From: Clostridium_AD sp964467165
Lineage (GTDB): Bacteria > Bacillota > Clostridia > Clostridiales > Clostridiaceae
DNA length: 64,000 bases
Assembly (NCBI GenBank): GCA_964467165.1
Contig: CAYXOL010000009.1
Location: forward strand, 1 to 64,000
Direction of reading: 5' to 3'
The notes beneath the pieces were generated by a model, which was given only the letters and a program-made list of their open reading frames with translations, was not told where the DNA came from and ran no database searches. How positions within the stretch are numbered: position 1 is the first letter of the stretch; the number at the start of each line of letters is the position of its first letter. This document shows, in pieces, positions 37,676 to 46,372 of the stretch. Both the position numbers and the translations under genes were made by a program.

Positions 37676-38740
37676 TCACAGTGGAAAAATATTGTTATTC
37701 TTTTGTTTTGCTTCTAACTTAACAATAAGATTAGCATTTTTAGCAATATCAATCACGTTTAAATCATTATCGGTTTTTACATCTTCTAAATTACTAATTG
37801 TGCTTTCACTTACAACTCCTGTACCACCTAATACTTTAATATTATTCAAGGAAATAGAATTTTTACTGAAATAGTTTTTTTCAGAGCTAGAATCACTACC
37901 CACTAAAATCATTGCATTAGAGTTTTTACCTGCCAAAATAGAACCGGTCAAACCATCCGGAAAATTTTCACCTGAAGTCATGTATATTGTGTCAAAATCT
38001 AAATCGCTTTTAAATCTATCTACGATTGCTAAATTCCTCTCATATTTGTCCACTCCATTTATTTTTTCAACATTAGTAAGTGTGGATAAAATACTCTCAT
38101 CTAATGAAGAACCAGCACCAACAACATAGGTTTTAGTTATATTGTGGCTACTTATATAATTCTTCACCACCTCAGGAATTGCATTATGTCCAACTAAAAT
38201 TATGGGAATGCTTCTTTTTACAGCTATAGGTGAAACAGACAGCGCATCAGCAAAATCCTCACCAGTAACAATAAAAATCTCATTAATATTATCTAGTTGC
38301 TCAGCTACCTTAATAGCGGTGCCATATCTATCTGCACCAGAAAATCTTGTAGTATTTATCCCCATGGATTTTATTTTATTTTCAACGGTGGTAGAAATAA
38401 CACCCGTTCCACCAATAATGAAAATACTTTTTACTTTTAATGCCTGCAATGCATTAATTGTTTCTGTGGGAATCAAATCCTTTTCAGTTAACATAATGGG
38501 TGCGTTAAACTTTTTAGCTAACGGAGCTGCACTTAATGCATCAGGGAAATTTGCGCCACTGGTAAGTATGGCATAATCCGATTGTTGCCATCCATCTAAT
38601 GCAACAGCTTGTGAGGTTGCATACCTATTTGCTCCAGATAATCTGTTAATTTTAGTTGCAGCTTCAACCTTTATAGATATAAAAGATAGTAAAGTAAATA
38701 TTAATACCATAGAGAAAATCCTATTTTTAGTTTTTAGCAT
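37676..38740 (-). CDS. cell-wall-binding protein, three CWB2 repeats (truncated protease fusion)
   Basis: 354 residues. A signal peptide (IFSMVLIFTLLSFISIKVEA) is followed by three CWB2 repeats (RLSGANRYATSQAVA, TRFSGADRYGTAIKVA, EKINGVDKYERNLAIV), with the LLGGTG-like phrase FIIGGTGVISTTVENKI. The last 30 residues (VIDIAKNANLIVKLE) lead out of the third repeat and end by frameshift just where a trypsin-like domain begins in the next frame. The protein probably still binds the wall but has no enzyme part. Confidence 0.9.
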   Translation of the reverse strand: MLKTKNRIFSMVLIFTLLSFISIKVEAATKINRLSGANRYATSQAVALDGWQQSDYAILTSGANFPDALSAAPLAKKFNAPIMLTEKDLIPTETINALQALKVKSIFIIGGTGVISTTVENKIKSMGINTTRFSGADRYGTAIKVAEQLDNINEIFIVTGEDFADALSVSPIAVKRSIPIILVGHNAIPEVVKNYISSHNITKTYVVGAGSSLDESILSTLTNVEKINGVDKYERNLAIVDRFKSDLDFDTIYMTSGENFPDGLTGSILAGKNSNAMILVGSDSSSEKNYFSKNSISLNNIKVLGGTGVVSESTISNLEDVKTDNDLNVIDIAKNANLIVKLEAKQKNNNIFPL

Positions 38741-39003
38741 TTATATCATCCGCCTTCCAGTCATTATTTTTTTTACAAAAGCATATAATCTCATTTAAAT
38801 CTCCTTCCAGATTATTTTCATGGAGATATAATACTCTTATTCATAATTATGTTTATTTTTCTTTAACTTTATTTTATCAGATAAATAGAATTTATTCTAT
38901 ACTAATTATTCAAATGCCCCTAAGCAATAATTTTTTTTGCATAAAAAGGATGACTCCCGTATAATACAGAAATCATCTCATCTTGCCTTGATTATATTAA
39001 AAG

Positions 39004-39810
39004 TTACTGGTTAAAATATGCAACTAAATTATCTATATTAAAGTCCTTCTCTAAAAGCTGCTCAGCACTAAATTCTAAATTTATAATTTTTGCTTTTAGT
39101 GGATTAACTTCAAAATCGCTAGTATTAATTGTACCTACCGCTACTATTTTATCATTTTCCATGTTTTTAACAGTAACAGGTATCTTTTCTATTTTAATCT
39201 TTTTGGCTGCTGCATTTCTCACAATTATGGCTATTCTTAATTCCCCATTATCACCTTTTAGAATTTTATACAAGGATAGGCTAACATCTCCCGAAGTAAT
39301 TGGCGACATTTCATTTAAATATTTATGTAATTTTTTAAATTGTGAATCATTAGGTACATCTTCGAATTCTATATTAGCACTATTATATGCTTTTATATTT
39401 GTATCAAAAACTATATGTAAACCATCTTTTAAAGATATTGTATCAATAAATATATTCTTTTTATCATAGTATAGTTTCCAAGGCACTGCTGAGTACGGTG
39501 GTATATTCCCTACTTCTCTAAGTTCAAAAGTTTGATTTGCCACAACTTCACCTTTTGAATTTAATATCATTAATGGAAGCTTGTCAAAATTGATTTCTTT
39601 AGAAAGCGCATTCCTAAAATAAACACCTACCTCAACCTTATCCCCTAAATCAAATACATAGGTAGTATTTATATTTATATCACCTTAATTCATATCAGGT
39701 AAACTTTCCAATTCTTCACTATAAAATTCTTTTATAGCATCTGCATGTACAGCTTCATGCTCATCATTTAAGTGTAGTTTTAATTTTACTTTTTTTTCAT
39801 TATTATCCAT
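39004..39810 (-). pseudogene. two-domain SLAP gene with one nonsense codon
   Basis: Read from the ATG at 39810 the frame has exactly 268 codons before the natural stop, the same as the intact paralog at 22925-23731. The only defect is codon 42, TAA (39685-39687), where the paralog has GAA. The remaining reading frame is well preserved (FRNALSKEINFDKLPLMILN and IVRNAAAKKIKIEKIPV). An internal ATG at 39570 could give a 188-residue fragment. The gene may be recently inactivated, or read through. Confidence 0.88.
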
Positions 39811-39989
39811 AATTATCCCCTATAATAAAAAACCTAGTTTTTAATTCTCATGAAATATGTCTATTTAATTCTTAAATCAGCTTTATTATAACACTTTATT
39901 ATGTTTTTAACTATTTATGGTCTATTAAAAACAAAAGAATTTCGGCAGCATTAGCAAGCCCAGTACTATAATGAACTACCCACTTGCTA

Positions 39990-41873
39990 CTAGTCTACAA
40001 CTACTACCTTTATTTTCATATTTTTATCATTTATATTTATCTTACTAGAATCTATTTTAAAAGTTTTTTCTTCTCCTGAATTTATTATGCTATCTATTAC
40101 AATAGGGACTTCAACAACGCCTGTCACTGCATATATTGTCACTTTTCCACTTTCTATTGCTTTCAAATTTATCTCTACCTGGTAGGCATTTCCTAAATAT
40201 TTATATATTTTTGCATTAGCATTTACTAGTTTAGATTTTTTTTCAAAGGACGAGGTAAACACATCACCTGGATTCAATCCAATATATGGAGTTATTTTCA
40301 ATTTATAATTTCCATTCTCAGCTACAGCCCCTGTAGTATCTTTACCATCCCATCTGAATAAATTTAGACCACTACTACCCTGATTGTTTAATTTTTCTAA
40401 TATTAAGTTTCCACTTAAATCTATTACTCTAAAATCATATCTTCCACTACCTAGAAAATTCATTTGGAATTCCACCGTATCTTCTATAGTTACACCTGCA
40501 TTCTCTATTACAATATTATTTAAATCTATTTCAGAAGATACTACATTTGAAGAAGCCGTATTATTAAATGCTTGAAAATATCTTTTTACATATTTAAGAG
40601 AGTCTACTTTTTCTATATACTCATTTTTATAAACAGTGGATATTTCTTTAAGATTCTCATCAAACACTTTATATCCCATGGCATTTGTTGTACCATCCCA
40701 ACTAAATTTTATTGTATTCTCGCCTATAACTGTTGCATTAACTGTACCCATTTCATCTATAGCTTTACCGTTAATTAAATCTGTAAAAACAAACCCTGAA
40801 GTTACAGCTTTTGCAAAAGCACTATAGGTCATATATGTAAATCCATTTTGTCCCCAATCGGTCCCATATGAATTTATAATCTTAAAAGCGCCATAACCTT
40901 CGGGGGTTTGTAGTGTATCATCATAACCTACCACTACTACTGCATGTCCACCTAATATGTACTTCTCTGTTGTCACGATACTTGTACCATCTGCTTGTAT
41001 AAGTGGATATTGCCACTTAAACCCAACATTTATACCTGCAACTGGCAAATCACCTGTATTTAAATATTCCTTTGTTTTAGTAATTATATAGTCATAAGAA
41101 TCATATTTAGTATAAAGTGTATACCAATCCCTTATTTTATTAGGTGCAGCTTTTTCTATCACTAAAGGACTTGGCTTTGTAGTATAATCTTTGGGAACAT
41201 AAGGGAAATCATAAAGAGATACCTCCCCTATATTTTTCAATAAATCACCTGCATCTTGAAGTGTAGAACCTTCATCTACTCCTTCATTAATTTGATTATA
41301 AATAAAGCTAGGACTAAATATATGCTTAGTGTCATTCCCTACTTTCCAGCCAATATCTTTTGCTTGCTGATAAGTTCTAAGATAATAGCCCGTAGCCCAG
41401 GCAACGCAACTACCTTCGTATTGAGTTCCTATTGGTGGAAAATAAGCTGAACCAGAATAGTCTAATTTTACTGGAAGTTGATTTAAATCAACTCCATTAG
41501 CTTTTAATTTATTTTCTAATGCTTTTTCCACAGAATAATCTCTTGTTAGGTTATTATCATCTTTTAACCCTGCGTATGGAAGTTTTGCCACCTGGCTTTC
41601 TAATTCTATCCAACTACCATATGTTTTTTTAAGTATTTTTTTGTAATATATATTTTGATTTTTAGTAAATATCTCTACCTCATCTGTAGACAAAATACTT
41701 TCATCTAATAAAACTTCTCCATCTTTAAGTGGATATAATTCCTGAGCACTTGCCAATATAACTTGTTTATTTACCAAAGTTTCATTACTTTTAGTAGCAT
41801 ATATTTTATTTGCATACGAACTACAAACATTTAAGCTTAAAACGGCTATAATCATAATCACTATTTTCTTCAT
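39990..41873 (-). CDS. secreted papain-like cysteine protease (C1A) with Ig-like tail
   Basis: 627 residues behind AAGGAG. A signal peptide and a pro-region of about 130 residues precede a papain-type domain: Cys in QYEGSCVAWATGYYLR (about 156), His in LGGHAVVVVGYDD (about 310) and Asn in IINSYGTDWGQNG (about 334). A fibronectin-like domain (about 375-460) and a FlgD-type Ig domain (LFRWDGKDTTGAVAENGNYK) follow. It is probably released or bound at the surface, where clostridial C1A proteases such as Cwp84 process S-layer proteins. Its position in a locus full of CWB2 and SLAP genes supports a similar role (inference). Confidence 0.92.
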   Translation of the reverse strand: MKKIVIMIIAVLSLNVCSSYANKIYATKSNETLVNKQVILASAQELYPLKDGEVLLDESILSTDEVEIFTKNQNIYYKKILKKTYGSWIELESQVAKLPYAGLKDDNNLTRDYSVEKALENKLKANGVDLNQLPVKLDYSGSAYFPPIGTQYEGSCVAWATGYYLRTYQQAKDIGWKVGNDTKHIFSPSFIYNQINEGVDEGSTLQDAGDLLKNIGEVSLYDFPYVPKDYTTKPSPLVIEKAAPNKIRDWYTLYTKYDSYDYIITKTKEYLNTGDLPVAGINVGFKWQYPLIQADGTSIVTTEKYILGGHAVVVVGYDDTLQTPEGYGAFKIINSYGTDWGQNGFTYMTYSAFAKAVTSGFVFTDLINGKAIDEMGTVNATVIGENTIKFSWDGTTNAMGYKVFDENLKEISTVYKNEYIEKVDSLKYVKRYFQAFNNTASSNVVSSEIDLNNIVIENAGVTIEDTVEFQMNFLGSGRYDFRVIDLSGNLILEKLNNQGSSGLNLFRWDGKDTTGAVAENGNYKLKITPYIGLNPGDVFTSSFEKKSKLVNANAKIYKYLGNAYQVEINLKAIESGKVTIYAVTGVVEVPIVIDSIINSGEEKTFKIDSSKININDKNMKIKVVVVD

Positions 41874-42004
41874 TAACTCTAACTCCTTAATACTTATTTT
41901 AGATTATTATAGCATGTACAATATAATTTCACCATCCATTGGATAGTTTATATATTATCTTTAAAGGAATTTTAAAAGAAGTTGTAATTAGTAAAACTTG
42001 TGAA

Positions 42005-42150
42005 TATTTTTTCTCTTAATTCTTCTGATGTACTCCTTGATACATTATTGGATATTTCAATAAAATCCACTGGTTAAAAATATTTTTGCAATCATTGATT
42101 TTCCGTAACCCGGCGTTCCTATCATAATATACGTGCAGGACTTGTCATAA
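42005..42150 (-). pseudogene. two fragments of a comM (yifB)-like gene
   Basis: Read on the minus strand, the first piece contains a Walker A block (IMIGTPGYGKSMIAK) that matches MLMTGTPGCGKSMIAK of the intact comM at 46373-47914. The second, to its left, matches the DISNDISSSTSKELREK block of the same gene (DNA at about 46675-46750). The roughly 480 bases between them are missing and stops occur. Confidence 0.75.
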
Positions 42151-42338
42151 TATTATTCCTCCCTATTTTATTTGCTGCGGTTTACAACTTAAGCAATATA
42201 TTTAAATACATTTGGATTAAGCATGCTATTCATAATCTTAACTAACCTTCATTTTCATTATTATATTTCAGCAAAATATCCCACATTTAATTTATGAATG
42301 TGTTATTATTTAATATAGAATTCTAAGAGGGCTTTTTT

Positions 42339-42509
42339 ATGACACTATCTGACGCTACTTATCAAAGTATAATGTATCAATTGCAACTTGAAAAAATCAG
42401 AGAACGGATTAGCTATTATCTATCATTACAAAAAGCTTTATCATCTAAGAACAGATCTGAAAATATCACCTATAAAGACATCCATCGAAATCTTCTAGCT
42501 GAAGACTAA
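42339..42509 (+). CDS. small hypothetical protein
   Basis: 56 residues from ATG to TAA with AAGAGGG nine bases upstream. It starts MTLSDATYQSIMYQLQLEKI and is mostly helical with charged residues; no known motif. Clean reading frame and ribosome site favour a real gene. It sits between two gene fragments, so its context gives no hint of its job. It could be a regulator or antitoxin-like peptide, but no partner is visible. Confidence 0.5.
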   Translation: MTLSDATYQSIMYQLQLEKIRERISYYLSLQKALSSKNRSENITYKDIHRNLLAED

Positions 42510-42519
42510 TATGGGTATC

Positions 42520-42602
42520 ATTTATATCTTCCAGTTCGGGTGGATAGTTATATTTCCCCTCCCAAAATGTTGTAAAATAGGTTAGTTCCTTTTTATATCT
42601 AA
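42520..42602 (-). pseudogene. fragment of a tyrosine recombinase gene
   Basis: About 80 bases nearly identical to the N-terminal part of the recombinase gene at 56049-56924 (DNA about 56770-56850): both read YKKELTYFTTFWEG on the minus strand. The rest of the gene is absent. It ends just before the AAA-ATPase gene. Confidence 0.8.
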
Positions 42603-42614
42603 AGAAATTCATTG

Positions 42615-44312
42615 TTAAATTAAGTTTACAGTATAAATATCTTTTTTTCCTACAGCAATGATCAACACTTTCTTTAATCCCTCTTTATCCAATTCGTCTT
42701 GAACCATCTTACTTTCCCCATACATTTGAAGCTGTTTTAGCCCATGATTCTTTACTTTTTCTAAAGTATTCCTATCACTCTCTTTTATATATTTTAATTC
42801 TATAATCCATTCAAATTTAGTTATATCCTTAAGCTGGATTTTTCTTCTAAGCATTAAATCAACATAGCCATTGTTGTTTTCATTCTCACTTTTTATAAAA
42901 TAGGTACTATCTACACCGAGTAGAGTAAGAAACATCATCTTTACATTTTTCTCATCCATTTGTATAAGATCTCTGTTAGATAAATCTCCTAATATTTCTT
43001 TTACAATTTCTATTAGAGGTTCAATATCACCATTCATTCTCATTTGAGTTACTACATCTCTAACATCTTTAATTTGTATATTGTAATCTTCATTTACCTT
43101 TTGAAAATACTGTTCCCAGTAAATTGTTTTTATCACATAGTTAGGTATTTTAAGAACTATGCCACCGGGCCCCTGTTCTTTTATAGTAAGCATTCCAAGA
43201 TAAAATAGAAGTGATTTAAAATTTTCCTTTTCACTGTACATAGTATGAATATTAAATCTATCTACAAGTCTTGTTGATGTTTCACCAGTAGACATAATTT
43301 CATCTAATGCTTCTGTATCATTAAAATTATAAGCTAGTTGATTAACTTTACCATAGTCTGTTTTAACATTATTATCTATCATTTCTTCTGGGTACCTATT
43401 ATATGCTAAATAACCATCAATAAAATACATTGCCATATCAGGATTAAAAACAGATTCACTATTTACATTAAATTTATAACCATTGTAATACTCAGTCATA
43501 TCTTTACATATCTTTTTTCTAAGTTCCATATCAGTAAATCCTACTTCATCCATAATAGAAGAAAGTTCATTACGCGAGAATCCAAGCATAGAATTAAGCT
43601 TTTCATCTAAAGTATAATTCCTAGTTATATTAAAGCCACTAGTTAAATCATCTAGCATTATAGGGCTTACTCCAGTCATAAATATCCTTGCAAAATTTTC
43701 TGCTGATGCATCCTTTAAAGCTTTATAAAAAACTTTAACAAAGCCTTCACCATGAAGTACACCTTTGTAAGTATTTTGTTTTCCTCCAATGATTAATTCA
43801 TTGGCAAAGTTATCATATTCATCTATAAGAACAAATACCTGTTTATTATTAATTTTACAAAGCATATTTATATGTTCTACTATCATTTCTGCACTTAATT
43901 CTTCCAGTGATAACTTGTTTTCCCCTAATAAATCTTTGTACCTAATTATAAATTCTTTAGCAGAGGATCTAACCTTAAAATTAAAACTTTTTCTTAACTC
44001 TTCTTCACCATGTCCTGCATCTACTCCTGCAAAGCTAATTTTCCAGACAAGAAAGTTGTTTCTCTCTTCAGTGGGATTTTTGCCTATATATAAACCACCA
44101 AATAACTTTTCAAATTTATCTTTTTTATTTATATCATAATAATTCTCAAGCATTGATATAAATAAGCTTTTACCAAACCTTCTAGGTCTTATAAAAAATT
44201 GATATGGTGCATATGTATCAAGTATATTTATATAAGATGTTTTATCTACATAAAGATAATTTTTTTCTCTTAAAATTTCAAAATTAGAAATGCCATAAGG
44301 TATTCTCTTCAT
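42615..44312 (-). CDS. AAA-ATPase-like / PD-(D/E)XK nuclease family protein
   Basis: 565 residues behind AGGAGTGAG. N-terminus: IPYGISNFEILREKNYLYVDKT, the signature of the AAA-ATPase-like family (PF09820), with a P-loop-like FFIRPRRFGKSLFISML (about 38-54). C-terminus: a PD-(D/E)XK nuclease-like region with VDLMLRRKI and FEWIIELKYIKE, giving the D and E-x-K triad. These proteins are common in multiple copies in clostridia and Bacteroides; their role (defence, mobile element or regulation) is not settled. Flanked by decayed mobile genes. Confidence 0.9.
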   Translation of the reverse strand: MKRIPYGISNFEILREKNYLYVDKTSYINILDTYAPYQFFIRPRRFGKSLFISMLENYYDINKKDKFEKLFGGLYIGKNPTEERNNFLVWKISFAGVDAGHGEEELRKSFNFKVRSSAKEFIIRYKDLLGENKLSLEELSAEMIVEHINMLCKINNKQVFVLIDEYDNFANELIIGGKQNTYKGVLHGEGFVKVFYKALKDASAENFARIFMTGVSPIMLDDLTSGFNITRNYTLDEKLNSMLGFSRNELSSIMDEVGFTDMELRKKICKDMTEYYNGYKFNVNSESVFNPDMAMYFIDGYLAYNRYPEEMIDNNVKTDYGKVNQLAYNFNDTEALDEIMSTGETSTRLVDRFNIHTMYSEKENFKSLLFYLGMLTIKEQGPGGIVLKIPNYVIKTIYWEQYFQKVNEDYNIQIKDVRDVVTQMRMNGDIEPLIEIVKEILGDLSNRDLIQMDEKNVKMMFLTLLGVDSTYFIKSENENNNGYVDLMLRRKIQLKDITKFEWIIELKYIKESDRNTLEKVKNHGLKQLQMYGESKMVQDELDKEGLKKVLIIAVGKKDIYTVNLI

Positions 44313-44813
44313 ATAAGCTCACTCCTCTTATTCATTCTATATATTCAATTTTACCATTTTCATGTGAAATAATATACCCAGAAAGAAAAGTTTATTCATC
44401 GTTTAATAATTACATATAATTTATATTAAAAGTTAACTACATCATAACTTTCTTACTAAATATGTCTTAACAGTTTTGTATTTTCTATCATTCTAATGTA
44501 ATTTAAAAATATAAGCATATTAACAAATATCCTTTAATATCCCAAGTTACTTTTTCTTAATAACAGGAACTTTAGAAATATTACACTGAACTATTATGAT
44601 TTATAAAGGGTACGCAAACTTTACTCTTCCTTACTAAAAAATTGTTATAAGATCATTTAAATAATCGAATGCCAACTTTGAACATTAGTTGGCATTGAAT
44701 TGATTTAATAATTTTTGTTTTATTAATAACATACTACAACACAAATAAATTAATTGTTGGTATTTTTTATTTTGTTTGATAATGCTATATCACTACTATA
44801 AAGAAAGTATATC
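44313..44813. other. intergenic region with one repeated hairpin
   Basis: About 500 AT-rich bases without a gene. The only structure I see is a hairpin (AATGCCAACT at 44668-44677 with AGTTGGCATT at 44687-44696) followed by a T-rich tail, which could terminate plus-strand transcripts. A very similar hairpin lies at 61360-61392. Confidence 0.55.
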
Positions 44814-45055
44814 CTAAGAATTCAGAGTTTCAATGAATTAAATAATAGAATTAAGAGTAATGATTTTAGAATACTCGTTTCTAGAAAGGCTAAATTCATA
44901 AAACCAAAAAGTACTGGCAATATTACTTGTCCAGTGCTATAAATTGGATTTCTTCTTTTATCTCTTAACTTACTAATTCCTCTCTCTATTTTATAAACCT
45001 CCTTCATATATTTCAGTAATTTTTCTAAATACTTTATCCCCATTTTATACCTCAT
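44814..45055 (-). pseudogene. transposase fragment with an inverted segment
   Basis: On the minus strand (45055 to about 44900) it reads LEKLLKYMKEVYKIERGISK and QVILPVLFGFM, the N-terminal part of a clostridial DDE-type transposase. From there the minus frame turns into meaningless hydrophobic residues, while the plus strand of 44814-44899 reads LRIQSFNELNNRIKSNDF, RILVSRKAKF, which is what should follow FGF in such transposases. So an 85-base stretch appears flipped. No terminal repeats seen. Confidence 0.6.
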
Positions 45056-45239
45056 TTCCCTATAATTATTTTAATAGGAAATAAACTATTTATCAAACAT
45101 TTTACCGGAATTTACGACTACTTTAATAGGCCACTTAACATGTTGATTTTTATGTATTTGTTTAATAGTGAAGCGAAACTGCTGCCAGTTGTTATGAGGC
45201 AATAACTCCTACTTTAAAAATACTCTTTCCATAATTAGT

Positions 45240-45282
45240 TTCTTATCAGTACACTTTTTTACAAATGCCTGTCACCCTAGTG
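45240..45282. repeat. partial copy of the palindromic intergenic repeat
   Basis: The stretch with TACACTTTTTTACAAATGCC followed by TGTCACCCTAGTG matches the right-hand end of the repeats at 48592-48800 and nearby copies. It lies directly after the dprA stop codon. Confidence 0.7.
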
Positions 45283-46350
45283 CTAAAGTATTCTCAAACC
45301 TTGAGGCGTCCATTCAGCAATACCTTCAACTTCCATAATAGATAGTGTTTCTATTATACCTTCCCTTTCTTCTTTTATGGAAAATAAAATTTCTTCTAAG
45401 TTCTTAGGCTTATTTTTTAGTAAGCTCAATATTCGATTTTGTAATGGAGACATTTTATAACCATCTACATCTTGGTATGTTCTTATATGTACACAATTTT
45501 TATTATCCACTAATTGATTTGGGGTTAAATATATTTTAGATCCCTCTTCAATTAGCTTATTTGTTCCTTTACTTTCTTCAGCAAAAATATTATTTGGTAC
45601 TGCATAAACTTCTGTTTTATTTTCCTTAGCAAATTTAGCAGTTGTTAATGCTCCACTTTTTTCAGTAGCTTCAACAACAAGCAGCTTTTCAGACCATGCG
45701 CTTAATAAATAATTTCTCGTTACAAAATTGCTTTGAATTGGTTTTGTGGAAGGTAAAAACTCAGATATCACCGCACCATTTTCTATTATCCTTTTCATTA
45801 AAACTGAATGTTCTGCAGGATAACATATATCAACACAACTTCCTAAAAAAGCAAGAGTGTAACCACCATTCTTAAGACAAGCTGTATGAGCGTAGCTATC
45901 AATTCCTTTTGCCATACCACTTATTACAGTTACACTATTTCGAGCTAAATATTGTGCCGCCTCTGCTGCAACTTTTTTACCGTAGTCCGTACATCTTCTT
46001 GCTCCTACAATTCCAACGCTAAAATTCTCTTTTAGAATATTACCTCTGTAAAATAATACAATTGGTGATTTTGAACATAATTTTGCTTTTTCTTTATATA
46101 ATTCATCACTATAAGTAAGCACCTTTATTTCTTTTGTTTTACATTCACTAATTATACCCTGAGCATTCTTTAGAGATTTTGAAGTAATTAGTTCTTGAAG
46201 TTGTTTTTTATTCAATATATTAATATTCTCTAATTCATCTTTAGTTGCATTATAGATACAATAGGCATCTTTATAATATTGTAAAAGTTTTTTAGCTGTA
46301 ATAGGTCCTATTCCCTTTATTAAACTTAGCCATAGCCAATATACTTCCAT
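45283..46350 (-). CDS. dprA: DNA-processing protein DprA
   Basis: 355 residues behind AAAGGAGA. The Rossmann-fold core is complete: VGIVGARRCTDYGKKVA, TVISGMAKGIDSYAHTACL, LAFLGSCVDICYPAEH, VISEFLPSTKP, FVTRNYLLSAWSEKLLVVEA and SGALTTAKFAKE. The N-terminal helix-hairpin-helix part (about 1-60) and a C-terminal winged helix (about 300-355) are present. DprA loads RecA on incoming single-stranded DNA in natural transformation. It follows comM by 22 bases, the usual clostridial pairing. Confidence 0.97.
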   Translation of the reverse strand: MEVYWLWLSLIKGIGPITAKKLLQYYKDAYCIYNATKDELENINILNKKQLQELITSKSLKNAQGIISECKTKEIKVLTYSDELYKEKAKLCSKSPIVLFYRGNILKENFSVGIVGARRCTDYGKKVAAEAAQYLARNSVTVISGMAKGIDSYAHTACLKNGGYTLAFLGSCVDICYPAEHSVLMKRIIENGAVISEFLPSTKPIQSNFVTRNYLLSAWSEKLLVVEATEKSGALTTAKFAKENKTEVYAVPNNIFAEESKGTNKLIEEGSKIYLTPNQLVDNKNCVHIRTYQDVDGYKMSPLQNRILSLLKNKPKNLEEILFSIKEEREGIIETLSIMEVEGIAEWTPQGLRIL

Positions 46351-46372
46351 TCAACTCTCCTTTAGTTACAAT

